Shown: positions 15,527-25,124, numbered from the stretch's first letter. The stretch: DNA of 64,000 bases from Paracoccus aminophilus JCM 7686 (GCF_000444995.1 NC_022041.1:284001-348000), one strand, 5' to 3'. Translations and numbers: made by a program. The notes: generated by a model from the letters alone, not told the origin.

Positions 15527-16453
15527 TCAACCGGTGATCCAATGGATGACCAGCGGGATCGTCACGATGCTGGCGGCGGTCGAGATCAGGATTGCGGTCG
15601 AGACCCGCTGCACCGCCACGCCGAAATATTGCGCGAGAATATAGACATTCCCGGCCACCGGCAAAGCGGCGGCGGCGATCATCACGCCAGCTGCGAAGGG
15701 CTCGACCGCGAAGACCCCAAGCGCGGCGAGGCCGACCGCCAGCGGGTGCAAGACCAGCTTCTCGACACTCAGCCAGATCGCCGGGCCAAGGCGCTCGGCT
15801 GACTTTCCGGCAAGGCTCGCGCCGATGGCAAAGAGCGCGCCCGGCGTTGCCGCCGCGCCAAGAAGCGTCAGGAACTCGTCAAGCGGTTGCCACATGCCGA
15901 GGCCGAGCCCCGACCAGATCAGCCCCGCGACCATGGAGACGATCATCGGATTGCTGACCAGCCCGCGCGCAAGCTGGGGCAGCACCGCCAAGGACAGCCG
16001 CCCGCTGCGCGCACCGGTCACGATCAGCGTCACCAGCGTCGAGAAGACGATCATGTCGATGATCAGGATCATCAGGACCGGGCCAATCGCGCGCTCGCCC
16101 AAGATGACGACCAGCATCGGCACGCCGAGAAAGCCGGTGTTGCCGGTCATGCCGGTATGGGCCTCCATCGCGCAATCCGCGAGCGGCAGGCCGCGCGCCC
16201 GGGCCACCGCAAAGCCAAGTGCCCAGACGACGAGCGAGCCGGTCAGATAGGCGAGTGCGAAGTGCAGGTCGAAGAGCTCGGACAGGTGCAAGGTTCCGGC
16301 AAAGCGGAAGAGCATGGCCGAGAGCGCGAAGAAAAAGACGAATTTCGTGAGCCAAGCGGTCGCTTCGGGCGGGAAGATGCGGAAGCGTCCGGCGCCCCAG
16401 CCAAGCCCGATCAGGGCAAAGAAGGGCAGGGTCTTCAGGAAGATGTCGAGCAT
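15527..16453 (-). CDS. AEC-family (auxin efflux carrier type) transporter
   Basis: This is a 308-residue membrane protein with about ten TM helices. The N-terminal FLKTLPFFALIGLGWGAGR and the mid-protein MTGNTGFLGVPMLVVILGERAIGPVLMILIIDMIVF are typical of the AEC (membrane transport protein, PF03547-like) family. Members carry organic acids or similar anions. Its ATG shares a base with the tusA stop (TGATG), so it is coupled to the tusA-DUF2478 group. The substrate is unknown. Confidence 0.88.
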   Translation of the reverse strand: MLDIFLKTLPFFALIGLGWGAGRFRIFPPEATAWLTKFVFFFALSAMLFRFAGTLHLSELFDLHFALAYLTGSLVVWALGFAVARARGLPLADCAMEAHTGMTGNTGFLGVPMLVVILGERAIGPVLMILIIDMIVFSTLVTLIVTGARSGRLSLAVLPQLARGLVSNPMIVSMVAGLIWSGLGLGMWQPLDEFLTLLGAAATPGALFAIGASLAGKSAERLGPAIWLSVEKLVLHPLAVGLAALGVFAVEPFAAGVMIAAAALPVAGNVYILAQYFGVAVQRVSTAILISTAASIVTIPLVIHWITG

Positions 16454-16722
16454 CAGCCGATCTCGCCGCTTCCTTTGACGGCGCGCTCGGCGGCGGCGGG
16501 GCCGCGGGCAACGGTATAGGCGGTGGCGCCGTTCCCCTGTGGCTCGGTCGCGATCAGGCTGTGACCGGCCTCACGGCAGAAATGCGGCACGTCGATCACC
16601 GCCGCCGGATCGGTCGCAATCAGCCGCACCAGCGCGCCTTGCGGCAGCGCCAGCAGGCGTTTGCGCAGCTTCAGAACCGGCAGCGGGCACAACAGGCCCC
16701 GTGCGTCGATGTCGAGGGTCAT
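16453..16722 (-). CDS. tusA: TusA-like sulfurtransferase
   Basis: This is an 89-residue SirA/TusA-fold protein. The active-site Cys is in DARGLLCPLPVLKLRKRL (residues 6-23), and the second half VRLIATDPAAVIDVPHFCREAGHSLI is standard. TusA proteins carry persulfide sulfur to tRNA thiolation, molybdenum cofactor or other sulfur pathways. The neighbours are a DUF2478 gene (a family found in molybdate-related operons) and cobA, so a role in cofactor-linked sulfur supply is possible. The ATG at 16722 overlaps the end of the DUF2478 gene. Confidence 0.87.
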   Translation of the reverse strand: MTLDIDARGLLCPLPVLKLRKRLLALPQGALVRLIATDPAAVIDVPHFCREAGHSLIATEPQGNGATAYTVARGPAAAERAVKGSGEIG

Positions 16723-17231
16723 TGCGCGGCGACACGCACCGCGCCGAGGCACCAGTCGCGGGCTGCTTCATGTGAAACAGCCTCGGCGAAATCGCCTGCG
16801 AATTCGGAAAAGGCGTCCTCGTAGCCCTCGGGGACATAGGTCAGGACCGGCACGCCGCGTTCGAGCGCCGCGGCGATGACCTCGCGAAAGCCGCGCCCGA
16901 AGGCTTCCTGTTTCGCGAATTTGTTGAGAATGACCAGTTCGGCGCCTTGATCGAGCACGCGCTGGACCCGCGCCACCGCGGTTTCAAGCGCGCCCGCATC
17001 AAGCCGGCAACCCTCCGATCCCGAGCCGAGCGATTGCGAGATGCGGACAGGCGGGCCGTCGTCGCCCAAAACCTCAAGGTCCATGTCGCAGGCGCAATCC
17101 GGGCCGAGGTCGATGTTGATCTGGACCGCGCCCGCGACGCGCAGCCCCTCGGCGCAGAGCCCCTGAGCAAGCCCAGTCAGCAGCAGATCAGCCTCACCCG
17201 GCGTTCCGCTCATCGAAATATAGCCCAGCAT
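16719..17231 (-). CDS. DUF2478 family protein (molybdate-operon associated)
   Basis: The 170-residue protein matches DUF2478: LGYISMSGTPGEADLLLTGLAQGLCAEGLRVAGAVQ at the start, then Cys-rich CACDMDLEVLGD and a central ELVILNKFAKQEAFGRGFREVIAAALERGVPVLTYV resembling NTPase-type Rossmann proteins. The family is known from Rhodobacterales, often near molybdenum transport genes; biochemistry is unknown. It overlaps tusA by 4 bases and follows cobA by 36 bases. Confidence 0.82.
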   Translation of the reverse strand: MLGYISMSGTPGEADLLLTGLAQGLCAEGLRVAGAVQINIDLGPDCACDMDLEVLGDDGPPVRISQSLGSGSEGCRLDAGALETAVARVQRVLDQGAELVILNKFAKQEAFGRGFREVIAAALERGVPVLTYVPEGYEDAFSEFAGDFAEAVSHEAARDWCLGAVRVAAQ

Positions 17232-17267
17232 TGTCGCACTCCGCCCTTGGTTGCGCCAGAATACGCC

Positions 17268-18041
17268 TCAGCTTGCGGAAGGCAACCGTTGAGCATGGCC
17301 GGGAAGATCGGCCAAGGGGCCGTAAAAGATCAGCGCGGGATGGGGGCTTGGCCCTTCGGCGGCCAAAAGGGCGGCGAGCTCTGCCACAGTCAGACGCAAG
17401 ATGCGCTGATGGGGATGGCCGACGGCCTCGGCCAGAAGCGCGGGCGTGGTCGGGGGCAGGCCGCGCGCGATCAGCTCGGCCGCCATGGCGGGGAAGGTGC
17501 GCTGGCCCATGAAGACCGCCGTCGTCGCCGCCGGATCGGCCAGAGCGGCCCAGTTCTGGTTCTCGGGTAGATCGCCGGTGACATCCGCCCCGGTGACGAA
17601 TTGCAGCCGCCGCGAGGTCAGCCGCCGCGTCAGCGGAATGCCCGCCGCCGCCGCCGCCGCCAAGGCAGAGGGCACGCCCGGCACGATCTCGAAGGCGACA
17701 TCGGCGGCGAGAAGCGCGGTGATCTCTTCTTCGAGCCGCCCGAAAATCCCGGCATCGCCCGATTTCAGCCGCACCACGCGGCGCCCGGCCTGCGCATGTT
17801 CGACCAGCAGCGAATTGACCTCGTCCTGCCGCGCCGAGGGGCGCCCGGCGCGTTTGCCGACGCTGATCAGCTCGGCCCCCGGGCCTGCCTGCTCGAGAAT
17901 CGGACCGGCGGCCAAGGCGTCGTAAAGCACGACATCGGCCTCGGCCAGACGGCGCACGGCGCGGACGGTCAGCAGCTCGGGGTCGCCGGGACCCGAAGAC
18001 ACGAAAGAGACAAAGCCAGAGGCAGGGCGCAGATCACTCAT
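17268..18041 (-). CDS. cobA: Uroporphyrinogen-III C-methyltransferase (CobA/SUMT)
   Basis: The 257-residue enzyme methylates uroporphyrinogen III at C-2 and C-7 to precorrin-2, the entry to siroheme and cobalamin. The SAM-binding VSSGPGDPELLTVRAVRRLAEADVVLYD is at the N-terminus. VVRLKSGDAGIFGRLEEEI and FEIVPGVPSALAAAAAAGIPLTRR are also typical. It lacks the CysG-type dehydrogenase/ferrochelatase half. It probably starts the minus-strand run cobA-DUF2478-tusA-AEC transporter. Confidence 0.92.
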   Translation of the reverse strand: MSDLRPASGFVSFVSSGPGDPELLTVRAVRRLAEADVVLYDALAAGPILEQAGPGAELISVGKRAGRPSARQDEVNSLLVEHAQAGRRVVRLKSGDAGIFGRLEEEITALLAADVAFEIVPGVPSALAAAAAAGIPLTRRLTSRRLQFVTGADVTGDLPENQNWAALADPAATTAVFMGQRTFPAMAAELIARGLPPTTPALLAEAVGHPHQRILRLTVAELAALLAAEGPSPHPALIFYGPLADLPGHAQRLPSAS

Positions 18042-18175
18042 GCCAAATCCGTGATCGAAATGCCGCGCTGATGCAAGTCGAATAGGAGGCGGCTCACAGA
18101 GAAGGACCAGCCGCGACTTGCCCGCGAGAGCGTCATTTGCGATAGAGAGCGGAACCGCACCGGGGGACCCATACC

Positions 18176-19135
18176 ATGTTTCGCGCCCGCCACCTTCTGG
18201 GGATCGAACCGCTCGCCCCGGCCGAGATCACCACGCTTCTTGATCTGGCCGAGACCTATGTCGAGCTGAACCGCCGCACCGTCAAACGCTCGGATGCTTT
18301 GGCGGGGATGACGCAGATCAACCTGTTCTTTGAAAATTCGACCCGGACCCAATCCAGTTTCGAGCTGGCGGGCAAGCGTCTGGGCGCCGATGTGATGAAT
18401 ATGGATGTCGCCCATTCCAGCGTGAAGAAGGGCGAGACGCTGATCGACACCGCGCTGACGCTGAATGCGATGCATCCCGACCTTTTGGTCGTGCGCCATC
18501 CGCAATCGGGCGCGGTCGATCTTCTGGCGCAAAAGGTCAATTGCGCGGTCCTGAACGCGGGCGACGGGCGGCACGAGCATCCGACGCAAGCGCTGCTCGA
18601 TGCGCTGACCATCCGCCGCGCCAAGGGGAGGCTGCACCGCCTGACCGTCGCGATCTGCGGCGACATCGCCCATAGCCGGGTTGCGCGCTCGAACATGCTG
18701 CTCTTGGGCAAGATGGAGGCCCGTCTGCGCCTTGTCGGCCCCGCGACCCTGATGCCCTCCGGCGCGCGCGAGCTGGGTGTCGAGGTTTACGAGGACATGC
18801 GTGAGGGGCTGAAGGGCGCCGATGTGGTGATGATGCTGCGCTTGCAGAAAGAGCGCATGGATGGCGGTTTCATCCCCTCGGAGCGCGAATATTACCACCG
18901 CTGGGGGCTCGACGCCGAAAAGCTGGCGCTCGCCGCGCCCGATGCCATCGTCATGCATCCCGGCCCGATGAATCGCGGTGTCGAAATCGACGGCACGATT
19001 GCCGATGACATCAATCATTCGGTGATCCGCGATCAGGTCGAGATGGGGGTCGCCGTGCGCATGGCCGCGATGGACCTTCTCGCCCGCAACCTGCGCGCCG
19101 AGCGTGGCCGCGCCGCCTCTGGGGTCATGGCTTGA
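18176..19135 (+). CDS. pyrB: Aspartate carbamoyltransferase catalytic subunit
   Basis: PyrB (319 residues) makes N-carbamoyl-L-aspartate, the first committed step of pyrimidine synthesis. The carbamoyl-phosphate motif STRTQSS starts at Ser55. The loop [13 protein letters not shown] and [13 protein letters not shown] are present, as is the late [18 protein letters not shown] lies just upstream of the ATG. No pyrI is seen. The gene opens an operon with two PH-like membrane proteins, a PyrC-like protein and plsY. Confidence 0.96.
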   Translation: MFRARHLLGIEPLAPAEITTLLDLAETYVELNRRTVKRSDALAGMTQINLFFENSTRTQSSFELAGKRLGADVMNMDVAHSSVKKGETLIDTALTLNAMHPDLLVVRHPQSGAVDLLAQKVNCAVLNAGDGRHEHPTQALLDALTIRRAKGRLHRLTVAICGDIAHSRVARSNMLLLGKMEARLRLVGPATLMPSGARELGVEVYEDMREGLKGADVVMMLRLQKERMDGGFIPSEREYYHRWGLDAEKLALAAPDAIVMHPGPMNRGVEIDGTIADDINHSVIRDQVEMGVAVRMAAMDLLARNLRAERGRAASGVMA

Positions 19136-19812
19136 GCCAGACCCGCTCCTCCTCTGGCCCCTCGGCTGGCCCCGTCATGGGCGTCAGCGCCCCGGGCCTT
19201 GGTCCGACGCCGGAGGATTGGGCGCTGATGCTCGAGCCGGGCGAGACCATGCTCTGGTGGGGGCGACCGCTGTCGGAGGGGCGCGCAGATAGCGGCACCC
19301 GGATCCTGACGCTGATCGGCGGGCTGTTCTTTCTGATTGGTGCGCTCTTCACACCAATCGGGATCTTGGCCGATGCAGAGCTCATGTTCCGGCTGATCTT
19401 TTCCGGGCTCGGCCTGATCTTCGCGATCACCGGCGCGGGGCTTTTGATCGTGCCGCGTCTCCAGCGCCGCCGCCGCGCCGCGCTGACGCAATATGCGCTT
19501 TCCGATCGGCGCGCTTTGGTCTTTGACGGTGAAACCTTTCAGAACTGGCCGATCCAGCCCGGAATGCGTCTGGACTATCAGCCGGGTCAGCCCGGCTCGC
19601 TGATCTTTGGCGAAGAGCGTCAGGCGCTGATGGTCAACGACCGCCCGACCTACCGCCCTTGCGGGTTTCTCAATATCGCCGATGCCGCTCAGGTGCTCGG
19701 CCAGATCCGCGCGCTTCAGGCCAATCAGCTTCAGGCCAACCAGCTTCAGCGGACCGGCGCCGCGCCCGAAAACCCGCCCAAGACCGATCAGGACGAGACC
19801 CATTATGGCTGA
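19132..19812 (+). CDS. PH-like membrane protein in the pyrB-pyrC operon (first paralogue)
   Basis: The 226-residue protein has an N-terminal [14 protein letters not shown] motif, two close TM helices (about 58-78 and 84-105), an Arg-rich turn and a soluble C-terminal domain of the bacterial PH type ([21 protein letters not shown]). The C-terminal tail has a [11 protein letters not shown] repeat. The start given is a TTG overlapping the pyrB stop; an in-frame ATG at 19177 is the alternative. The next gene encodes a paralogue. Function is unknown; membrane location beside pyrimidine genes is notable. Confidence 0.75.
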   Translation: MSQTRSSSGPSAGPVMGVSAPGLGPTPEDWALMLEPGETMLWWGRPLSEGRADSGTRILTLIGGLFFLIGALFTPIGILADAELMFRLIFSGLGLIFAITGAGLLIVPRLQRRRRAALTQYALSDRRALVFDGETFQNWPIQPGMRLDYQPGQPGSLIFGEERQALMVNDRPTYRPCGFLNIADAAQVLGQIRALQANQLQANQLQRTGAAPENPPKTDQDETHYG

Positions 19813-20329
19813 CGCACCCGGCTGGCAGGGCCTTCTCGACGACGGCGAACAGATCCTGTGGCAGGGCCGTCCGTCCAGCCGGATCGATTGGCTGGATGGC
19901 GACTGGCGCTCTGCGCTCATGGGTCTGGTCATGGTCGCCTTCGCGCTGTTCTGGATGTTTCAGGCCGCGAAATCCGGGACGGGCATGTGGGTCTTCGGGA
20001 TGCTGTTTCTCGTGATCGGCCTGCGCACCGCTTTGTCCGAAAACGTCCTGCCCGCCTATATCCGCTCGCGCAGCTGGTACACGCTGACGAACCGCCGCGC
20101 GATTGTTGCGACCGATATGCCGGTGCGCGGCCGCAGGCTCGCCTCCTTTCCCATCACCGCCGCGACGCCGGTGGTGCTCGAGCCCGGCGACCCCGGTTCG
20201 ATCTTTTTCGGCCCGCTCGCGCTTTCCGAACGGAAGGGCGAGGGCTTTCTGCTGATACCCGAGGCCGACAAGGTCATGCGGATCATCCGCAAGATCCAAT
20301 CCGGCGAAGAGACGAAAGACGCGCCATGA
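19805..20329 (+). CDS. PH-like membrane protein in the pyrB-pyrC operon (second paralogue)
   Basis: The 174-residue protein repeats the plan of its neighbour: LLDDGEQILWQGRPSSR, two TM helices (about 38-55 and 60-80), then WYTLTNRRAIVATDMPVRGRRLASFPI and GSIFFGPLALSERKGEGFLLIPEADKVMRII of the bacterial PH-like fold. It overlaps the first paralogue by 8 bases and the PyrC-like gene by 4. Function is unknown. Confidence 0.8.
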   Translation: MADAPGWQGLLDDGEQILWQGRPSSRIDWLDGDWRSALMGLVMVAFALFWMFQAAKSGTGMWVFGMLFLVIGLRTALSENVLPAYIRSRSWYTLTNRRAIVATDMPVRGRRLASFPITAATPVVLEPGDPGSIFFGPLALSERKGEGFLLIPEADKVMRIIRKIQSGEETKDAP

Positions 20330-21597
20330 TCCAGCATTTCCACAATGTCCGCCTGATCGACCCCGAAAGCCAGACCGACGCGCCCGGCAGCCTGACCCTC
20401 GCCGATGGGCTGATCGTGGCGCGCGACGAGGAGGCACCCGCCGAGGCCCGGATCATCGACGGCGGCGGCAAATGCCTCGCGCCTGGGCTGATCGACTGGG
20501 GCGTCAAGATCGGCGAGCCGGGCGAGCGCCACAAGGAAAGCTTCCGCTCGGCCGGGCTCGCAGCGGCGGCAGGCGGGGTCACCACGGTGATCGCGCGCGC
20601 CGATACTCTGCCCGCGATCGACGACCCCGAGGCGCTCGAATTCGCCACCCGCCGCGCCGCCGATGCCCCGGTCCATATCCGTCATATGGCTGCGCTGACC
20701 CGGGGCCGCGAGGGCCGCGAAATGGTCGAGATGAGCTTTCTGCAGGACGCGGGCGCGGTGGCCTTCAGCGATGGCGTGCGCGTGGTGCCCGAAACCCGGC
20801 TGCTCTCGCGCTGCATGACCTATGCCAAAGGGCTCAATGCGCTGATCATCGGCCATCCGCAGGACCGCAGCCTCTCGCAAGGCGCAGTGGCGACCTCGGG
20901 CAAATTCGCCTCGCTCTACGGGCTCTCGGCGGTCTCGCCGCAGGCCGAGGTCATGGGGCTCGACCGCGATCTTAGCCTGGTGCGGATGACCGGCTGCCGC
21001 TGGCATGCCGATCAGATCACGGTCGCGGCGAGCCTGCCTGCGCTGCGCCGCGCCAAGGAGGAACGCCTCGACGTGACCGCGGGCACCTCGATCCACCACC
21101 TGACACTCAATGAATTCGACATCGGCGGCTATCGGACCTTCTTCCGCTTCACGCCGCCCCTGCGCGCCGAGGACGACCGTCTCGCCATGATTGAGGCGGT
21201 GGCCGAGGGGCTGATCGACGTGATCGCGAGCTTCCACACCCCGCAGGACGAGGAATCCAAACGCCTCCCCTTCGCCGAGGCGGCACCGGGTGCGGTCGGG
21301 CTGCAAACCCTGCTGCCGGCGGCGATGCGGCTCTATCATCAAGGCGGGCTCACGCTGCCGCAGCTCTGGCGCGCGATGTCGCTCAACCCCGCCCGCCGCC
21401 TCGGTCTGGCCGCAGGCCGGCTGAGCCTCGGCGCCCCCGCTGATCTGGTGCTCTTCGACCCCGACGCGCCGTTCATCCTCGACCGTTTCAAGCTCCTGTC
21501 GAAATCGAAGAATACCCCCTTTGACGGCGCGCGCATGGAGGGCAAGGTGCTTGGCACCTGGGTCGCGGGAACCCAGGTCTTCGGAGAACACGCATGA
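20326..21597 (+). CDS. pyrC: Dihydroorotase-like protein PyrC without the metal-binding residues
   Basis: The 423-residue protein belongs to the type I dihydroorotase family and sits beside pyrB. The zinc motif DxHxH is DWGVK here (His to Gly59 and His to Lys61), and the catalytic Asp of the family's TDHAPH is Phe303 in SFHTPQ. TSIHH and IIGHPQD are kept. It therefore probably lacks dihydroorotase activity. It may act as a structural partner of PyrB, as the inactive PyrC' does in Pseudomonas. Related alphaproteobacterial PyrC proteins share this loss as far as I recall. An active dihydroorotase should be encoded elsewhere. Confidence 0.85.
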   Translation: MIQHFHNVRLIDPESQTDAPGSLTLADGLIVARDEEAPAEARIIDGGGKCLAPGLIDWGVKIGEPGERHKESFRSAGLAAAAGGVTTVIARADTLPAIDDPEALEFATRRAADAPVHIRHMAALTRGREGREMVEMSFLQDAGAVAFSDGVRVVPETRLLSRCMTYAKGLNALIIGHPQDRSLSQGAVATSGKFASLYGLSAVSPQAEVMGLDRDLSLVRMTGCRWHADQITVAASLPALRRAKEERLDVTAGTSIHHLTLNEFDIGGYRTFFRFTPPLRAEDDRLAMIEAVAEGLIDVIASFHTPQDEESKRLPFAEAAPGAVGLQTLLPAAMRLYHQGGLTLPQLWRAMSLNPARRLGLAAGRLSLGAPADLVLFDPDAPFILDRFKLLSKSKNTPFDGARMEGKVLGTWVAGTQVFGEHA

Positions 21598-22178
21598 CCC
21601 TCATCCTCTGGGCCGCGATCGGCTACCTGCTCGGCTCGATCCCCTTCGGCCTCGTCATCACCCGCGCGCTGGGTCTGGGCGATCTGAGACAAATCGGCTC
21701 GGGCAATATCGGCGCGACCAATGTGCTGAGAACCGGCAACAAGGGTGCCGCTCTGGCGACGCTCCTGCTCGATTCCGGCAAGGGCGCGATCGCCGTCCTG
21801 CTCGCACGCTGGCTCGCCGGTCCCGAGGCCGCGCTCTTCGCCGGGGCCGCCGCCTTCCTCGGCCATCTCTTCCCGGTCTGGCTGGGCTTCAAGGGCGGCA
21901 AGGGCGTCGCGACCTTCCTCGGCACGCTGCTCGCACTCGACTGGCGGGTCTGCCTCGCCGCCTGCGCGATCTGGTTGGTCACTGCGGCGCTTTTGCGGAT
22001 CTCATCGCTCTCGGCGCTGGTCGCCGCAGCCATTGCCCCGATTGTCGCGCTGTGGCTCGATGGCTGGCCGCTCGCTTTGACGACGGCGCTGATGTCGGTG
22101 CTGATCTATATCCGCCACCACGCGAATATCGCGCGCCTGATTGCCGGGACCGAGCCCCGGATCGGCAAGAAGGGCTGA
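21594..22178 (+). CDS. plsY: Acyl-phosphate:glycerol-3-phosphate acyltransferase PlsY
   Basis: PlsY (194 residues) transfers the acyl group from acyl-phosphate to glycerol-3-phosphate, the first step of phospholipid synthesis at the inner membrane. About five TM helices are seen. All three family motifs are visible: [23 protein letters not shown] and [18 protein letters not shown]. It overlaps the PyrC-like gene by 4 bases and closes the operon. A repeated 3' element begins directly after its stop. Confidence 0.96.
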   Translation: MTLILWAAIGYLLGSIPFGLVITRALGLGDLRQIGSGNIGATNVLRTGNKGAALATLLLDSGKGAIAVLLARWLAGPEAALFAGAAAFLGHLFPVWLGFKGGKGVATFLGTLLALDWRVCLAACAIWLVTAALLRISSLSALVAAAIAPIVALWLDGWPLALTTALMSVLIYIRHHANIARLIAGTEPRIGKKG

Positions 22179-22200
22179 TTTCTTCATCACCCAAATACCC
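22179..22200 (-). repeat. Short 3'-end repeat element, copy 1
   Basis: On the minus strand it reads GGGTATTT, three variable bases, then TGATGAAGAAA. It lies between the convergent plsY and 3-hydroxyacyl-CoA dehydrogenase genes, directly after the plsY stop. Three further copies are at 23271-23294, 51526-51548 and 54610-54632. Confidence 0.65.
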
Positions 22201-22207
22201 AAATGAA

Positions 22208-22230
22208 AGGGCGCGCCAAAGGCGCGCCCT
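22208..22230 (-). terminator. Hairpin terminating the 3-hydroxyacyl-CoA dehydrogenase gene
   Basis: A 10-bp perfect stem (AGGGCGCGCC, loop AAA, GGCGCGCCCT) is followed on the minus strand by TTTCATTT, 24 bases after the stop at 22255. Confidence 0.65.
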
Positions 22231-22254
22231 AGGACATTCGAGCGGGTCGCACGC

Positions 22255-23130
22255 TCAGCGCGTCGGAACCGGAACCTCGCCCGAGTAATCGTAGAAGCCG
22301 CGCCCGGTCTTGCGGCCAAGCCAGCCAGCCTCGACATATTTCGTCAGCAGCGGGCAGGGGCGATATTTGGTATCGGCGAGCCCTTCATGCAGCACGTTCA
22401 TGATCGCAAGGCAGGTGTCGAGACCGATGAAATCGGCCAGCTCGAGCGGGCCCATCGGATGGTTCGCCCCAAGCTTCATCGATTCGTCGATCGACTTGAC
22501 CGAGCCCACGCCCTCATAAAGCGTATAGACCGCCTCGTTGATCATCGGCATCAGGATGCGGTTGACGATGAAGGCCGGGAAATCCTCGGCGCTGGCGGCG
22601 GTCTTGCCAATCTTCTCGACGACCTCGTGCAACTGACGATAGGTGTCTTCATCGGTGGCGATGCCGCGAATGAGCTCGACAAGCTGCATCACCGGCACCG
22701 GATTCATGAAGTGGAACCCCATGAACTTGTTCGGGCGGTCGGTGCGGCTGGCGAGCCGGGTGATCGAGATCGACGAGGTGTTCGAGGTCAGGATCGTCGA
22801 GGGTTTGAGATGCGGGACGAGATCCTCGAAAATCGCCTGTTTGACGGTCTCGCGCTCGGTTGCGGCCTCGATCACCAGATCGCATTGACCGAGATCGGAA
22901 AGCTGCAGCGTCGTCGAGATCCGCTTGAGCGCGGCGTCTTTATCCGCAGCGGTGATCTTGTCGCGGCTCACCTGGCGGTCGAGATTGCGCCCGATCAGCC
23001 CCACGGCCTTGTTGAGCGAATCGCTTGAGATATCGGTGATCAGCACATCATAGCCGGCGAGCGCGAAAACATGGGCAATGCCATTCCCCATCTGTCCTGC
23101 GCCGATTACGCCCACTGATTGAATCGCCAT
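22255..23130 (-). CDS. hbd: 3-hydroxybutyryl-CoA / 3-hydroxyacyl-CoA dehydrogenase
   Basis: This 291-residue NAD-dependent dehydrogenase oxidises L-3-hydroxyacyl-CoA. The Rossmann motif [20 protein letters not shown] is at residues 10-29. Catalytic [19 protein letters not shown] and the C-terminal domain with [33 protein letters not shown] match the short-chain 3-hydroxybutyryl-CoA group. It lies downstream of etfB-etfA on the same strand; in Paracoccus-type genomes these occur together and serve fatty acid and polyhydroxybutyrate turnover. A terminator-like hairpin separates it from etfA, so it may have its own promoter. Confidence 0.94.
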   Translation of the reverse strand: MAIQSVGVIGAGQMGNGIAHVFALAGYDVLITDISSDSLNKAVGLIGRNLDRQVSRDKITAADKDAALKRISTTLQLSDLGQCDLVIEAATERETVKQAIFEDLVPHLKPSTILTSNTSSISITRLASRTDRPNKFMGFHFMNPVPVMQLVELIRGIATDEDTYRQLHEVVEKIGKTAASAEDFPAFIVNRILMPMINEAVYTLYEGVGSVKSIDESMKLGANHPMGPLELADFIGLDTCLAIMNVLHEGLADTKYRPCPLLTKYVEAGWLGRKTGRGFYDYSGEVPVPTR

Positions 23131-23192
23131 GTCTCATCCTTTCGTCGATCAGCGCGGACGATAGGCGCAAGCGCCCTCGTACTACAATGACA

Positions 23193-23219
23193 AAACTGCC
23201 CGTGGGTTGCGGGCAGTTT
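23193..23219 (-). terminator. Hairpin after etfBA
   Basis: A 10-bp stem AAACTGCCCG / CGGGCAGTTT with a 7-base loop lies between etfA and the dehydrogenase gene. On the minus strand the last stem bases and flank read CAGTTTTGTC, only partly T-rich. A second hairpin (GAGGGGC-GCT-GCCCCTC, 23234-23250) is adjacent. Confidence 0.5.
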
Positions 23220-23270
23220 CGATCTTTTTCGATGAGGGGCGCTGCCCCTCGGCGCGTTGCGCCTCACCCC

Positions 23271-23294
23271 GGGGTATTTCTCGTGATGAAGAAA
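23271..23294 (+). repeat. Short 3'-end repeat element, copy 2
   Basis: GGGGTATTT, four variable bases, then TGATGAAGAAA. It lies 26 bases after the etfA stop, and its GGGG is the 3' arm of a small CCCC/GGGG palindrome. Same family as the elements at 22179, 51526 and 54610. Confidence 0.65.
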
Positions 23295-23320
23295 GCCGGG
23301 GCGAGGGGAGGTTTTGCCGA

Positions 23321-24247
23321 TCAGACCTTGCTGGTCAGTTCGGGAACAACCTGGAAGAGATCGCCGACGAGGCCGAAATCCGCGATCTGGAAGATCGGGG
23401 CTTCTTCGTCCTTGTTGATCGCGACGATGACTTTCGAGTCCTTCATCCCTGCAAGGTGCTGGATCGCGCCCGAGATGCCGATGGCGACATAAAGCTCGGG
23501 GGCGACAACCTTGCCGGTCTGGCCGACCTGCCAGTCGTTCGGGGCATAGCCCGAGTCGACTGCGGCGCGCGAGGCACCAACCGCTGCGCCGAGTTTGTCG
23601 GCGAGCTGCTCGATGATCGCGAAGTTTTCCTTCGAGCCAAGCGCGCGGCCACCCGAGACGACTTTGCCGGCCGAGGTGAGTTCCGGGCGGTCGGATTTCG
23701 CGACCTCATCGGCGACCCAGGACGAGAGGCCCGGATCGGCGGCGGCAGCGGTTGCCTCGACCGGGGCCGAGTTGCCGTCTGCGGCGGCGTCGAAGCTGGC
23801 GGTGCGGACCGTCAGGACTTTTTTGCCATCCGAGGACTTCACCGTCTGGATCGCGTTGCCGGCATAGATCGGGCGTTCGAACGTGTCGGCATCGACAACT
23901 TTCGAGACATCCGGGATCACCATGACATCCAGAAGCGCCGCGACGCGGGGCAGGACGTTTTTGGCATCCGTGGTCGAGGGCGCCACGATATGGCTGTAAT
24001 TGCCCGCGAGGCTCACGATCAGCGCTGCGGTCGGCTCGGCCAGACGGTGGCCATAGAGCGCGTCCTCGGCGAGCAGCACTTTCGAGACGCCGGCAATTTT
24101 CGCGGCTTCTTCGGCGGCGGCTTTGGCGGAGGCGCCTGCGGCCAGAACCGTCACATCGCCAAGGCCCTTGACCGCATTGACCGCTTTCGCGGTCGCGTCG
24201 TGGTTCAGCTCGCCATTGGTGACTTCTGCAAGAAGGAGAACGGCCAT
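23321..24247 (-). CDS. etfA: Electron transfer flavoprotein alpha subunit
   Basis: EtfA (308 residues) binds the FAD that takes electrons from acyl-CoA dehydrogenases and passes them to ETF-ubiquinone oxidoreductase. The C-terminal FAD domain is clear: [40 protein letters not shown], then [23 protein letters not shown] and [22 protein letters not shown]. Its ATG shares a base with the etfB stop. Confidence 0.96.
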   Translation of the reverse strand: MAVLLLAEVTNGELNHDATAKAVNAVKGLGDVTVLAAGASAKAAAEEAAKIAGVSKVLLAEDALYGHRLAEPTAALIVSLAGNYSHIVAPSTTDAKNVLPRVAALLDVMVIPDVSKVVDADTFERPIYAGNAIQTVKSSDGKKVLTVRTASFDAAADGNSAPVEATAAAADPGLSSWVADEVAKSDRPELTSAGKVVSGGRALGSKENFAIIEQLADKLGAAVGASRAAVDSGYAPNDWQVGQTGKVVAPELYVAIGISGAIQHLAGMKDSKVIVAINKDEEAPIFQIADFGLVGDLFQVVPELTSKV

Positions 24248-25005
24248 CAGATCACCCCTGCTTCTTTGAGTTTCGAGACCAGCTCATCAACCGAGCCGAC
24301 CTTGATCCCGGCCTTGCGGCCTTCGGGTTCGCGGGTCGAGACGACGGTCAGGCGCGGGGTGACATCGACGCCGTAGTCGGCGGCGGTCTTTTCATCCAGC
24401 GGCTTTTTCTTCGCCTTCATGATGTTCGGGAGCGACGCATAGCGCGGCTCGTTCAGGCGCAGGTCGGCGGTGACGATGGCCGGAAGCTTGACCTCGATCG
24501 TTTGCAGACCGCCGTCGACTTCGCGCGTGACTTTCGCTTTGTCACCCTCGATTTCGAGCTTCGAGGCAAAGGCCGCCTGGCCCCAGCCCAAGAGCGCCGA
24601 GAGCATCTGGCCGGTCGCGTTCATGTCGTTGTCGATCGCCTGTTTGCCAGCGATGACCAGACCCGGCTGTTCCTGATCGACCACGGCTTTCAGGATTTTG
24701 GCAACCGCAAGGGGCTCGATGTCTTGATGGACATCATCGGCGGCGACCACGAGGATCGCGCGATCCGCGCCCATCGCCAGAGCCGTGCGCAGCGTTTCCG
24801 CCGCCTGCTTGACCCCGATCGAGACGACCACAACCTCTTCAGCCTTTCCGGCCTCTTTCAGACGGATCGCTTCCTCAACCGCGATCTCGTCGAAGGGGTT
24901 CATGGACATCTTTACGTTCGCAAGATCAACACCCGAACCGTCGGCCTTCACCCGGGCCTTCACGTTGTAGTCGATCACGCGCTTGACTGGCACGAGAACC
25001 TTCAT
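24247..25005 (-). CDS. etfB: Electron transfer flavoprotein beta subunit
   Basis: EtfB (252 residues) is the AMP-binding partner of EtfA. It starts [16 protein letters not shown] at 25005, with AGGGAGAGGAG just upstream; a longer frame to 25032 has no good start. [18 protein letters not shown], the AMP loop region [16 protein letters not shown] and [24 protein letters not shown] are typical. It is the first gene of etfB-etfA. Confidence 0.96.
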   Translation of the reverse strand: MKVLVPVKRVIDYNVKARVKADGSGVDLANVKMSMNPFDEIAVEEAIRLKEAGKAEEVVVVSIGVKQAAETLRTALAMGADRAILVVAADDVHQDIEPLAVAKILKAVVDQEQPGLVIAGKQAIDNDMNATGQMLSALLGWGQAAFASKLEIEGDKAKVTREVDGGLQTIEVKLPAIVTADLRLNEPRYASLPNIMKAKKKPLDEKTAADYGVDVTPRLTVVSTREPEGRKAGIKVGSVDELVSKLKEAGVI

Positions 25006-25124
25006 CGGCTCCTCTCCCTTGATTTGCGTCATGTCGAGAGATTTGTTAGCGGGACTGTACAGGCTTGCACAGAGTAAAAGCGACCATCCCCTGTCGGGAA
25101 CGACGCTTTGGCGAAATGTTATGG

